Positions 1 to 14,500 of a stretch of DNA of 64,000 nt are shown piece by piece. The position numbers and the translations under genes are program-made. Source of the stretch: Prostheceraeus crozeri (Eukaryota > Platyhelminthes > Polycladida > Euryleptidae); the NCBI GenBank assembly GCA_907163375.1, contig CAJQUW010014750.1, positions 1 through 64,000 on the forward strand, given 5' to 3'. The notes under the pieces were generated by a model. The model saw only the letters and a list, made by a program, of their open reading frames with translations, did no database searches and was not told where the DNA came from. How positions within the stretch are numbered: position 1 is the first letter of the stretch; every line of letters begins with the position of its first letter.

Positions 1-131
1 TTCAAATGTTCATATTTACATGTTTGGAACGCCATGTTCGCATCCTCGTTTTAATCCTCACTTTTTGAGTTCACATTATTAACTACTTATGATGAATATT
101 ATTATCATCATATATTATCAACATAAATTAT

Positions 132-1310
132 GATGAAAATATTGTGAACTCAAGGGAGATACAGGTGGTATTGTCAACAAATGTGAGATATGCAAATGTT
201 TGCAGATTTGCAGAAATTACCACGGAATTGAGTGATCATGATTGTAATGCATATTGTAATGGTATTTCACAGATTCTCATAACAGACTTGGAGAGGTAAT
301 GCTTGTTAAGTTAGCAATTCAATGACCTGCTCACAGACATCGGACCTGCTATTGCTTTCATACTAAACCTCAAGGGTATTTTCTTAAGCTCGATCATATC
401 ACAGGCAACGCCACTGGAGCAAAACAACATAATCAAAGACAGTGATTTCAATTAACTTTGAAAGATGTAAATGGGTCCACATCACTATTCGGATTCAAGA
501 AATGAGACATGAATTTTGTGAATCATAAAATCATGCCGGAGAAAATTGAATCAAGAACCTGAAATTTCAGCCAATAGAGCAAAATAATATCGCGACTTTT
601 TCATGAAGACTTCCATTATAATTCGACTCATGAAATTCTGTTGCCAATTAGCTTCATTTCCGCTTTTAGGATGTTTATTAACAAATATTCATTCCTTTTG
701 ATATCCACCTTGTTTCATACTACTTATTTAGGAGAGTCATCTCGGTAGTATATAAATTGGCAAAATTTGACTTTTTTCAAAAGTGTTCAAATAATTTTTT
801 GAACCATGGGAACGTAATCTCCGGAAAAAACTGAATCTTTTGATATAAAAATTTTTACTGCATTCAGATATTTTTTGAGTCGACACTCTACCTATATATC
901 CCTACTCTATGTACTGTACCTACCCTATGATTTCTTGAATCTGAATAGTGATGTGGACCTACATTTACATCTTTCAAAGTTTATTGTAATCATTGTCTTT
1001 GATTATGTGATTTTGCTCTGCCGGTGGCAAGTTACCTGTGATATGATCACGCTTAAGAAAATACTCTTGAGGTTCAGCATCAAAGTAATAGGAGGTCACC
1101 GAGTTGCCAATTTAACAAACATTAAATCTCCAAGTCTGTCATGACACAGATGATCTGTAAAATAATATCATTTCCTTCTGCATTGCCATCATGATCAGTC
1201 AATTCCGATGTAGTTTCTTCAAAACTGCAAACATTTGCATATCTCACATTTTGAAACAATTACCAACTACATCCCCCTCGAGTTCATTTCATAATTTCGA
1301 AAGTGTATAC
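132..1310. repeat. Long palindromic (foldback-type) repeat, copy 1
   Basis: The left arm (about 132-520) is, with many mismatches, the reverse complement of the right arm (about 930-1310). For example AATGTGAGATATGCAAATGT at about 180 answers ACATTTGCATATCTCACATT at about 1230, and the blocks around CAAAGACA(G/A)TGATT (about 440) and AATCATTGTCTTTG (about 995) also pair. A less symmetric middle of about 400 bp separates the arms. A second, rearranged copy lies at about 5085-5925. No transposase is encoded. Probably a foldback or MITE-type non-autonomous DNA element; edges are approximate. Confidence 0.65.
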
Positions 1311-2278
1311 ACATTGGGGATTTAATAAATGCGGAGTTACCACTCCACCTTATATACCTACTCTACGATGTCCATTCTTTGCACATTTTCCACGTGTTTG
1401 TCGGGCATGAGTCTGATAAATAGTTGACTTAATATTCTGTGCCCATGGCCGCTCCCGGTAGTCCAGATGACAAAAGCGTTCATGTCGTATAGGTCTATGC
1501 GCTATTCCATTCGCTATACTTGTTCCAACAACTCCTAGGCTAGATAGATCGAGTGAGAGCTTCGAAGGAACTAGTTTTAGCAAACAAAGGAACAGTTTTT
1601 ACTTAAATAAAAACATGAAATTAAGAAATCAGAATGCGACAATTGATTTTTCATACCGATTAAATAACTCGGTAAAATGTATTGAAGTGCATTGGTAGAA
1701 CAATACTTCCACCGAGAATTTGACTCGGGGTATTGTTGCAATTTACCGTTTACACTGGTAATCAAAGAGATTTGAGATTTTAAAAGCAATACTGAAAAAT
1801 AAAATACAATCTTTTGACATTTGTCTCTTTGTTTGAAAACTAGACACTTTCGCTTTATATCTACAAGGGAATGCATTGTTGTAGGCATAAAAACATGTTG
1901 AGAGTAGATCATCAAGATTCAACAATTTGTTTCTGCAAAATAGTCTGATAAAGATCTGAAGACTAACTGGTATTCCAGGTTAACCAAACACAGAAACTGT
2001 CAAATCTGAAGAGGCAATAAATGGGCTTCACAATAAACATGCCATTACCAATTCAATTCAAGAATCAAAAATTAGGTTGATGGTTCCTGAGAGTATAAAA
2101 TACAAGTTCAGACAGTCATAAAAATTCGACGGGATTCACAATCATGAAAGAGGTACTGATTGATTGCATCTCAAAACTTGCAGTGAATGTGAAAATAGAA
2201 TTACTGTATCTCAAAGTTCACGGACTAATTGACTGACATCGAACAAAATTCGAATGTAAATTTCAAAATTTGTTTCTT
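1311..2278. other. Non-coding stretch downstream of the STMND1-like gene
   Basis: Contains the gene's 3' flank (2278 downward on the minus strand) and an unrecognised GC-richer patch at about 1375-1575. I see no gene, RNA or clear element ends here. Confidence 0.5.
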
Positions 2279-2505
2279 TCAGGAATCAAAGAAATCGTCA
2301 GCATCAGTCACAACTCCCCCTCCTACTTCCAGGAGGGTCACTTGCGTTTTTCCAGAACTCATTCGATCAGGACCACTGCATTGTGTGCTTGCACTTGCAT
2401 CTCGAGAACTATATCCACTACTCATGCGCTTTTCTTGTCCGGAGCTCATCCGAGAGTCAATATTCGACTTTTGCTTATTGTTCCCTTCATTTAACCACGA
2501 ATCGG
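2279..2505 (-). CDS. STMND1: STMND1-like exon 6 (terminal exon)
   Basis: 227 nt including the stop; acceptor ctcccatttcag. Begins in the phase left by exon 5. Encodes a Ser/Asp-rich tail with three MSSG motifs and an acidic end (DADDFFDS). No close AATAAA was found just downstream on the minus strand, so the transcript end is undetermined. Confidence 0.75.
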
Positions 2506-5500
2506 CTGAAATGGGAGACATGTTGTATTACTAAATATGACATCCAGCAATAATGAAATAGAATGGAAATGAAATGCATGTGAAACATGTGAGCATCATT
2601 AGAATCATAAACACTTTCAATTTTTATCGCACTCTGAGAACTGCATGAATGAAACAAAATAAGAGTTTTTGTTACGTATCCATTGAATTTCATGGAGGCC
2701 CTTCATTCACACGGACAATGCATCAAAGATTTCAGATTACAAGAATTACATTTTTCAAGAAATCAAAAAAATCATACTGTTGGAATCAAATTATCGGTAA
2801 AGATTGTAAAAGTTTTTGACTTTGTCGAGAGAAATTTCTGTAAAGCCGATCTCACTGAAAAATGGAATAGATATATAATAAAGCTACATTATGAACAAAT
2901 CATGCACGTTGAGCACAAAGTAAAGTTGCATTATGACACTGCACAGATCTACAGAATTTTCGTGACTTCATTTTCCACTTTCAAGATGGAAGATCATGAA
3001 TTTAGAAGCGGAGATAGCAAATCAAAAAACTCTTCCAGGCACACCTTTTTTTATGTCGCGACTTAAATACTGCTTGGATTCTTAATGACTTTACGTTGAT
3101 TCACCAAAGAATGTCAACTGTGGAAATCAACGCTCTGACTGGAGCAATACAGCGATAATAATACATCTACAGGTTTAGAATAGGGATCTTTTCCGTTATA
3201 CCCCTCCAAATATTAAGCCCCCTCCACTGTCATTCCTCTCAAATTTTTTCAACAATTCAGTCCAATAGAAAATATAAATGCGTAAATACTGCCTATCCTT
3301 CTTCCGAATGTCACTGCAATAAAAAATGACTCATATAATGACGTCTTCGCACGATCTTAACGTAAGGTTAACATTGTATCAGTCAGTGTAGTAGGATATG
3401 GCAACTAACTTGCTTCAACTTGCATCAACGATCTCATCGCCTGAGAGCGCCTGAGAGGAGACATCATCTCCTTCTGTCCTCCTTCACAGAGGTAAGGTAT
3501 ATAAAAGATAATTTGGATTAAAGTTTCGTGTTTTTTGAGTGGAGGGGGCTTAATATTTTGATTTCAAGGAAATGCATTAGTGGAGGGGGTATAACGGAAA
3601 AGATCCTAGAATAGCGGATTAATCTTCGCGTTGGAGTGCAGACCGATATGTCGGTCAGATTGATGGGTCATGTGGTTTGCTGGGCTTAGGAATGACGATG
3701 AAAACAGTATTGATGTTGCTTATATTACAGGGGAAAGAGAGGTGAGTACGATGCGTTTACTTCTCGATTGCTGCTAGTTTTCCATCTTGCTATAGTTGAT
3801 AGGCTATATACCGACATAGGTGGAAGATGCTCATGGAAATTCCATCATTTAAAGTAGCAAACTAGGACAAGGAATTCTGGGAAACAAAGTAAATAGCAAC
3901 CGTAAAATAACAACGATGAATTATGCAGAAAGTTTCTTACAATCTCATTATGCAATGTTGAATTGTTACGCTTGTTGATGAAAAGTCCTTGACCAGGACA
4001 GAAATGAGGAATTCTGACAGGAAATCTATTAAAAACACAACTGATCATCCTTGTATCAGTAACTTTAATTGCTGGTACTGAATAAGATTTGTAACCGAAC
4101 CTAAGAATCTGCATATATTTCCCTAATTTTTACATCAGAATGGTCTATTCCAAGACAGAGTGCCCTAAAAAGTCTCCTGGCTCATTGGAATCAAGAGAAT
4201 GATGATAAGTCAGTTCGTGATATGAACAAGTGCGGCTAATATATATGCAGAATAAAAATATGTAAAATACATTGGATGTAAAATTTTTTTTAAAAAAGAT
4301 AAAGAATAACATAGGCTTCAAAAACATCTAGTCACAACATAAATGTAACCCTTATCCTCTGATTCAGAGCTGACAAAAGAGAACAAATTGACAGCGACAA
4401 AGCCAAAGGGTGATGGATAATGAAGTTTCGTAGTGAAGTACAATTGATATTGACAATAGTTGACAATTGATGATTTGTGATAAGAGAACTATCTCTTATT
4501 ACATTAATTTTTGTGTACATTATTTTCCTTGAGATTTTGTTCCTGAATTATCTGCACGACTGTCACTTAGGAAAATAATTACATTTGAATTTTTCATAGA
4601 TAAGTATCGCTCGCCTTTCTACAGCTAATCAAAGAACTTTTCCTAAAGAGGAGCACATTTCTTTTCTTGAGAGAGAAGGAATGTAAACAAAATGCAGAGA
4701 AAATTAAAAATGAAGGTTGTGAATTGGTCTTGCTCAAATTATTGAATGAAAATGGATATAAAAAAGCAATTCAATATCTTGTCCAGGATATTGATATAAG
4801 GTCCATTGCCAGATATGAATTCAAAGTTGAGCAAAAAGGCAAGCTGATCAGCAAACCATAGCTGTTTTGACGAGCAGAACCCGGTGAGACTGACACTTGC
4901 TCGATTGGCTCATCGAGTACCAACACAATGTTCTGAATACTAATCCAGAATTTGGATTGATTTATTCTGCATATAAATATTGAAACATTTTGAACAGTGG
5001 ACATAAAATTATTACATGAGAATGCGACAGAATTAGAAAGAATATTTTATAATATTCGACTGGTGAAGGTTAATTCTTCGATAAGGGCAGAATATGTGAA
5101 GTCATAGAGCAAGTATATAGCAGACCGTAGAGTGTCGACTCAAAAAAAAATGTCAGCATACAGTAAAATTTATTTATCAAAAGATTCAGTTTTTTTGCGT
5201 GGATTGCGATTCCTGCGATCCAAACAATATTTGATCACTTTTCAAGAAGCTTAATTTTTGTAATTTATTCCTATGTTTATATGCTAGCGATTTGGTACCT
5301 CTATATAAGTAGTATGAAATTTATTTGATATCAAAATGAATGGAAACATACTAGCGGTTGTCTTAATTCAACGGAAATTAAGCTTATTATCAAGGAAATT
5401 TCATGAACTGCATTATAATGAAGTTTCCATGGAAAAGTTGAGATCTTACTGTGCTTCTTGTCTGAAATTTCAAGTTTTTAATTCAACTTTCATTGGCATG

Positions 5501-8500
5501 ATTCTATGTTTCACTAAATTTATGTTTTATTTCTTGAATCTGAATAATATTGCGCACCCATATACTTTTTTAAAGTTAACATGATCAATGTCTTTGATTA
5601 TGATATTTTGCTCTTTCAATGACAGGTAGTTTGTGATATGATCACGCTTAAAAAGATACTCTTGCTAATAAGGTTGAACATTTTAAATTAGTCACCCATC
5701 GAATTTCCAATTTAATAAGCGTATTACCTCTTCAAGGTCGTCATGACACGGAGGATTTGCAAAATACTATTCTTCCCTCTTTATTGCTATCATGATCAGT
5801 CAAATCCATATGGATTTCTTCAAAAGTTTAGCAACTTGCATATCTCACATTTGGTACTAGGTTTCAACTCGAGTTCATTTCACAATATCGAAACTGCATA
5901 CACCTTGGGGACTATATTAATATTATTAATTATATAATGATGGCTATATTAATACTGAGTTGCTACCTAATACTGTTTCAAGTAATGTAGTTGAAAAAAC
6001 TAAGAATGAAATGTGTGAGTTTTAAGATAAGAATAAGCAACGATACTGTTAAATATGTAGCTCAAAACTTACTATCGCTGTCATTGCCATTATCTCCTGT
6101 ACCATCGTATCGCTCGATTTCGTAATCCACAAGTTCGTCAATTTCTCTGATTTTCTTGGCCTGAAACCAATGAAAACTTGTCAATAGCTTACAGAGACCA
6201 ATATTTTGCAACAAAACACTCGAGTATCCATCAAATAAGAAATTCAAAATTCATGGGTTTTATTTCAAGAAATACCCGAAGAAGATTACAAGTATTATGA
6301 TGATGACAATGGAACTTGCACATGACAAGAACGAATATATAGGAGAAGCAATGTCAAGTGAGATGATTGTCATTTCAAATGATGAGCAAAATTGACGTAT
6401 ATAGTGCAAGTAGAGCAGTTGTGTAACCGACCGCTTTCGTTGCTCGTTCGAATACGAATCAAAATTACATGTTTTCAACACGACCCTGTCCATTCTGAGT
6501 TTTCAAATTATCGGTTAATTGCTTAAACTCAATCCGCATAAAAGTAAGATGCACATTGCACAATTATCAAAAGTAATAAATTTCAATTAAAGAGATTTAT
6601 CTACAATTTTCTCCCATGTTCCTGCAAACTTTGTTGTTGCAGGCTGATTTCCTACATAAACAGGGCACGGAGGAGAGAAATCGCAATTTAGCTGAAATTA
6701 TCCATTTTTTGGTTCCCTTTTTTCCGCGATAAAAAGTAAGAAAGTCCGCGGTCAAAACTACGAAAATCCGCGGTCATTGTTTTGACCGCGAAAGGCGCAG
6801 CACAGAAGTCAGTATTGGAGATCGCACAATTTGTAAGCGCCAAACTGTGCATAATTTACATGAACGCTGTATTTGATGGCAATTCCATTCCGGTTAGAAA
6901 AGTGAAATTTACAACGAATTCGCATTGTTTTACTGCGTGTGTGACTCACGGAGTTAATGCAACAAGGAAGATTCCGCAATTTCCACGGCATCAAAAAAAT
7001 TCCGTGGCATTAATGAGAATTCCGCTGTTGTGGAAAACGAACGAGGATCCCTTTATATAATACATCATTCGAATGCCAAAAACGTCAAGAAGTCGAATAT
7101 CAATATGAAAAAAATCACATCACTGTCTTTTCAGTAAAGAGATCAAAACCAAAAATGGCTGCGAAAACAATGAATTATGTTATCAGCTTCTTTTAGAAAT
7201 CTGGGTTTTATTCAGGGGAGTGCCTTGGGTTTGCAAGCTGGGTATTCACTACTTTTTTTGAGGTGCTATTTTGCTGTATCCAGTTTCAATTTATAGACCA
7301 GCAACAGTTACCCACATACTGACCAGCTACACTGACTCAGAAGCTACATAGAAAAAAAACATTTCTTAAAAAGATTAAATTCTTCCTATAAAAATTCCAT
7401 TCCTATTACCACTTTTTTACGTCTCGTGTTCAACATATATGGTTAACGTGGTTAACAGCATTTGACAAAAATTGACAAGGTTTCATTTGATGCTTTCCAA
7501 TGGAATTCATGAGGCTTTGCAACAAGATTGTCAGGATAAATATATGAAAAACAGGATTCCTTCAACGGACACTATTGTATTAGCGGTTTGATGGCAGACG
7601 TTTCACCCGTAGGCTTTCTTTATTTTTTTATTTTTTAGAAAGCCTACGGGTGAAACGTCTGCCATCAAACCGCTAATACAATAGTGTCCGTTGAAGGAAT
7701 CCTGTTTTTCATATATTTATGATGACATCCGGACATGCGGAAGAAATGCAACATATAAAGATTGTCAGGAGTCCCAACTTTTGGGACGCGTCCCAATCAA
7801 AGACATAGGTCCCAATATTTGCGAAACCATGATGTAGTATCTATTTTACTTATCTTAGTTTAATCAATCAGGATTGCTTTCGTTAGTGAATGAAATGCTG
7901 TGCATAGAATCATCAAGCTGTGATTCAGCTATAAATTACCGAATACTCTCGCTCGACATTTGCTCTCTAAATTAGCAAGGAAAGAACGAGTAAGGTTTTC
8001 GGTTTCAACAATGTGGATCTCGCAATAATTCCCTATCAACTCCAGTGCAGCTCTGGTTCGGGAGTAGACTGCACAGTACAGTGCACATCTTCGATATTGA
8101 GCAAATCGGATTCAATGGCTAACAGTTAGTGTATTATTATACGGTGTTCTCCATATTGTTACTGCTTTTGTTTCGTGAAGGAGAATACAGTCTAAACAAT
8201 GAGTCTTTACTTTATCAATTTGTCACTCAAACCGTCTCCATAACAATGAGTGATCATGGCAAATAGAAATCATTATTCCACGCAGATCAGCAAAAGCTGA
8301 GGTCGTTATAATGCAGAGATTCAATTAAATCTAACGGTGTCGCTTTGCAAGGTGACAATATAACGGTATTGTCTCATGATTGTCTTCAGTCAGGTATGTG
8401 ATGTGATTTAATGAAAACACTGCTGTCATATGGATTATGGTCAAAATAGGATTAAGCAAGTAAACGCAGTGAATGACATAATCAGAAATTTACCTTTTCT

Positions 8501-11500
8501 CGAGTCTTGATTGCTTTTAACTCCCTTAATCTTTGTTTTTCTTGAACTTCTTGAAGCCTCAACTCGCGGTTGCGATCAGCTGAATTAATCTTGTTGCGAA
8601 TTTGCTCATCATTGAGAACTTGTTGTTGCTGTTCCATTTCTTTGGCTTTCATCAAGTCACGATGGCGCTTCGAAATGGTTCTCCCTGAAGCTCTTCGTCT
8701 GTCAAGAAGCTAAGATGAAAAGCAAAAGCATAACATTAGGACATGCATACATCAGCTGATCACGTTTTCTCTTTCCACAACAAAGCTAAAGCACATTGAA
8801 TATTCACCAACGACAGCATTTGCAATTGACAGCGTTTGCAATCGAACGCAATTTTTCGTCCTAATTTCTGGTTTTTACACGCAATGATTCTTCTATGCAA
8901 TTCTTCCAGGTTTCAATCTGTCCGCTACATCATACGTCATAGTGCATGTCTGCATTTCTCAGCAAAATAGAAGAAATCATATTTTGCCGTAAGATAAAGG
9001 TTAATTGTGTGAGTTTTAAATAAAAAATTGCCATGGCAAATATGTATGATGAGAATCTACTGCTCCAGTTTATAAAAACTACTTTTCAGTATAGACAGAT
9101 CATTTGATCAACAGTTATAGCTATTATTAATAGCTAATATATAATAATTAATATTAAGTTTTTAAGAGTTGCTGAAATCGAATGTTTTTTCCTTAATAAT
9201 CAAATGCATTTAATATCACACAGGAAAAACTCAGCACCGGAAAATCAAATGAGTACAGCTAGAAAATAAATATTTCATGAAGATATTTTTAGTTCACTTT
9301 AGGGCTACCTAAATGCGTCAATGCTGCATTTTACATGAATCTAAATTATAATCAATTTCAAATGCTAACACAGCTACTGTTTTGTGGAAAAATTGACAAT
9401 GTCATCCAAAATAAAATGTTGACCTTAGAATTCACATATCGGATGAAGATCTACATGTAATTCGTAATTCATTGATCCCTGATGGATTTAGATACAAGAA
9501 AGGAAACGCAATTAAAGAAATGAAGCGTAAGATTCATTGATAGGCATGCTGTTAACCTCCTGTACACAAGTAAATACATGCAGAATGTATAGTGGAGATT
9601 TTCTCATATAAATTCTGCATGAGATAAATTTCAGGTATCAATGATATGATAAACAAAAACCGTGCATGCAGCAAAATACATAACAGTTAAAAGACGTGGT
9701 GTTGTTCTTCATGAAATTTAGTCTGTTGTAATAAAGTTTCTCATATTGTGGACGTCTGTTCAATTGTCTGAAGCTACAGAATGCAGCAGTTGTAATAGCA
9801 TCACTGTAGGTCTGCATCCCTACAATTACAAAATCTTCTAAGACACAAATAATTACAATGACTCAAAAAATGCAAACATCACAAAGAAATAACACAACAA
9901 GAAATTGATAAATAATTTTCTTGTTATAATTTTTGAAAGAAATAAGAAGACAAGCCTAATATTTCTACCATCTGACGTAGCCATCGTCAGAAATCTATTT
10001 TCTCTCTAATTACTGCATGAGATTCAAATTATACAGAAACATGAAAAGGATAGTAGGATATGCATACAATCTTAGATGAAAGTATACTACGGCAAAGAAA
10101 ATCTTGAGACTCAATAAACAAAGCAAATAGATAAAATGCAACCTCTTGACTAATAAAAATGAGAAGAAGTAGAATTACTCAAGAAGTCCCGGTCTCACTT
10201 GACTGATTTTGTTTTAATTGTCTCTTCTTGAGCAATTTTGCTTCTTCTCATTTCAATTTAGTGCCGAGCAAAGTCAAGTTGCTTTCTTAGCCTAATCAAT
10301 TCAATCAAATAATATGTTTGTTCAGTTGCTTGCTGACAATGTGTAAAGTAACAGTCCGAGGAGTTGCTTTTACTAGAACTGTACTTGCTCAGACAGGGAT
10401 AAGCCTGTACTTGCATGTTGAACTTTGCTTGAAATAAAAAAATGACAAATAACAGGAAGTCAGAAACCGAAGGGCAAACTTGGCTAATTTGCTAAAGTAG
10501 AATTTGCGAGTTTTTTATACTTATCAGCCCACCAGCATTTAGCAAGATCGTTCTTGAAAAACAGTGAGTGCTGAGAATTTTGTATAACTATTCGTCAAAT
10601 AAAATTTCTGTAGTTTCACTTCATTGACAGACTGGTATTTCATAAATTATGGGAGACGATGTGATTGCAAACATAGGTATAATAACGATGTGCCATAAAC
10701 GGTACATGCACATATATATATATATATCAAGACAGTCAAACTACTACAGTGTAAATGCAAATAATGCTCATATGCAGCATAAATCAGCTTATACCGTTCT
10801 CTTGTGTCCTCCATCTCCTTTAGTGACTTCAACAAAAAGAAACCGCATAAATCAACAACATAAGCTGAGGTATCAAAAGTTTTACTTAAGGCATTTAGCA
10901 CGATAGTGAGAACATGTTGTTGGACAATGAAACATTTAAAAGTGCACCATTTTAACAAACCCGTCAGCTCAGGCTTGGTGGTAATGGATGCATGAGCTGA
11001 AGCAATGACTGATTTAAGAAGTGCTCTTTGAATATCACATGACAGATTCTTATTTTAATAAACATTTGCACGATTACTTTGCAAGATCACTCTAACAAGG
11101 GATTTCTCACGCATCAAACCCTTCTAATCTGAGGACTTCAATGTCTACTTAAAACCTTTTAATCTGGCAATTTTAATGTTAAGTAGAGCAATGAACTACG
11201 TTCATTAACGCTTGTCGATATCTTTCAAATTATTGCATTTGTTTCATGCAGCTAACTTATTTTCTTTAACTAATTATCAATTGTTTGTGATCAAACAATA
11301 GCGATTTTTTTAATTTGTTGATTACAACGTGCAATCACTTATTAAGTAAATTTCAAATTTCGCTACTCACCCTTTTGCGCTTGTCTTCAGCCCTCTTTAG
11401 CTTTTCTTCTAGTTGATCAGCAGTAAGGCTGGGTGCATTTTGCAATGGTTCTAAACGCTGAAAGAAATTTAACAATTTCGTAAATACGTATAGGAGTGTA

Positions 11501-14500
11501 GCACGCAACATAACTATTATTCGTTAAGTTCATTCATTAACAAGAAATTCAAATATTATTGAGGAGTAAAAAATTCGAATTCACTCTCACAGTAAGTCGA
11601 CGAAAGATTAAGACGCGTTTATGGCGCCAAACGGTAGAATCAGACCGGATACATCACTAGTAAACTAAAAATATTTGTTCGAGGAAATATAAGAATGCAG
11701 AGTTGGGTGCGCTCCGCGCTCCGGTTTGGCTGACCAAAATGTGCTCCGCGCTCTGATTTTGGAAAATTTAGGGTTGCGCTCCGGATTATACTCATAAATG
11801 AATTTTTATAACTCTTAGTGAATCTAACCGCGGAATTGTTGTTACTAAAAACAAAATGATTTATTCCATGATATCTAATATCTTGAGTAATATTGAGCCC
11901 ACGTTAGTCCAACCAGGTATCATGTAATCTGCATGTGTATATTGTTGATAATTTATCTTGTTTGGTTAACCACAAATAGCAGAAAAGGACGAGTGAGTTA
12001 GAAGAATCTCGATAAATGCCATACTAACTGGAAACAGAAAGCTTAACCTTTCTTTACCACTTTCTCTCCCTCATCTCCTTTCTTCCCATCTCCTTTACTC
12101 TCATGCATCTTCTCTATCCCGCCATGTCTCCTCTCGGCCAAAGGCTCTCTGCTGTCTCGAATTGCCACACTTGCGTTTCTTCTTTTTCCAATCTGACTTC
12201 GCGCTAGCAGAGCCTGTGCACGCACAGTTCGTCTACAGCACGCACACTCGATCCGGTTCTCGTCTGTGCCATCAATGCATCCTTTCCCCTTGCACCTGCT
12301 GACCACTCACATTATTATTCAATTACTCATCAAGTGAAGACTACATAGGCCTACTTAAGAACATGCATGTATGTTCCCAAGTTCTTTGGTGACATGAATA
12401 TTTCAGCACATTCTCTGACATTCCGCAGCTTCATCTATTCAGTTAGTCTTGCACATGTGTAGAAGCAATTACGACATCTCATTTAGTGTCAAATGTCTTG
12501 TGTTACGATTTTAAAACTCATACTCGCTAAGTTGGAGGGCACATGTCCATCATTGCAAGAATGAGAGAGAAGAGAGTTGCTGGTCTACAAAAAAATCAGA
12601 AATTGATCGCTCTTTTTTTTGATATATTAATTTTCTTCGAGAGAATAATATTAAGTCCGGGTTCTGATAGGGCAAGGCACCTGAAATTAAACGATGAAAA
12701 TACAATATCAATTATTTCTACCCGATCTGTCATGAATGACCTCATTCAACCTGAATGTCTTTTTTCTGCATTGATTTCAATCAAATTTTCTGTCTTCGAT
12801 CTATTCAAAATCTAGGTCTGATTGTGATATTGACCGCCATAATGGAAAAATGAAATGTTGATTAAGCGACCGATAAACTGACTCGATTCCACTCACTTGA
12901 GGGAGTAATCTCTTTAATTTTTTATAACATCATTACATGACATGTATAATACAAAATTCATTTTCTTATAAAAAATAGGCAGAAGAGTTTTTGTAATTTC
13001 CATAATAGTCATATTACATGTGCAATGTTAAAAAAATATTTAATAAGAATGGAAATTCCTTCACATATTGATATTGTGTATGAAACAGGGCTAACTTAAT
13101 TCAAAGATAAAATCATGTGATTCATATAACGCTATTGATTTAGTGAAAACAATTAGCAAGTCCACATCTGAAATTATACTCATAGTAGTCAAGACATGCG
13201 AAAATATTGCCGCATTAGCAGGACAACAAAACGGTATAAAACACATATCGGCGACTGATAGCTGATTTACAATCAAGCACAAGCTAGGGGATAAGCTATA
13301 TTTTTGGTGCAAAATTTAGGAATCATTAAGAAACCTTGAAAGTGTGGAGTCAGGTTCAATAATTTCTACAACTCTGATGAGGCATATTATATTGGAAACT
13401 TAGAATTTTGTCATCTTTTAGCTTAGAATTATATGGAGGTCGGATATCTATGCTTTCGAAATTTATAGATAGAGGAAGATTACATAAGATAACTATGATG
13501 GCACCGGGCTGGACTCTGATAGCGGATCTAGCTTCTGATACACTACATAATCTAGAGCAGCATCCATTTGTAAGATGTGTCTTTAGATATAAATGAAAAT
13601 GAACCGCAAACAAGATTTGGAAACTGCTTGAAAAAAAATTGTGTAATCTGATTTGGTGACCACAATTCCATCAATGAACTTCGTACCCACGGTTTCCAGG
13701 ATAAATTCTCAAAATTTTCGAAGATTGACACATGAACATTGAACAAACTATATCTAATGATTTATCTTTACAGAACATACACGATGCTGGCTCGTTAAAA
13801 ACCACTTTATGCAGAGCAATATTTGTACAGTTTACCAGGTTGCTAAGGGTAATCCTATTGTCCACAATAAACACTGAAGGATATCATTTCAGCTAATATT
13901 AACAGATAGCATGACAAAAAGTTTATTGTAGAAATATTTTTCTATTCCTTTAGACCACCAAAAAATTAAAGTGCTAACAGTACTCTTTTTTCTAATGAGT
14001 CTACAAACATGTTTGCAAAGCTCTTGACTTCCAGCATTAAGCTGGCACATTCACGAATTGCAGCAATTTGAATTCAGTTTGCATACTTTGAGAACGAAGA
14101 CAGCAAGAAATCCGACCTCTGCTTATAATCCTTCCAACCATTAATGACATAGAAACCTTATGATGAAGTATTTCAATGTCTATTTCTACCGACATTGATA
14201 TAGCCACCTACACACAGGAGTGACAAAGGTAAATGATAGGGAAAATATGATGAAATTGTATGCATATTAGCTAATTGAAAGCAAGAATTTCAGAACGCAT
14301 TTTGTATAGAAATAATGCGTGGAGATTCCCAATACTGGCTCAACAAGTCAGTTCCGTAGAATTTCCAATTGATTATGCAGTCAAACAACCGCATTAAATT
14401 TTCACTCAATTTCTACTTAAGACATTATGAGACACGAAAACGTAATGTCCTTAGTAATAATTTGGTGCAAGTCAATCAAAAATACAATTGCGATAAAATC

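Noticed and set aside
2683-3066. 127-codon plus-strand open frame
   Set aside because: Lies in an intron of the minus-strand STMND1-like gene, shows no recognisable motif, and has the ordinary A+T-rich composition of the surrounding intron.
12200-12306. CIDGTDE string resembling an LDL-receptor class A motif
   Set aside because: Only one short match, without the required six-cysteine spacing.
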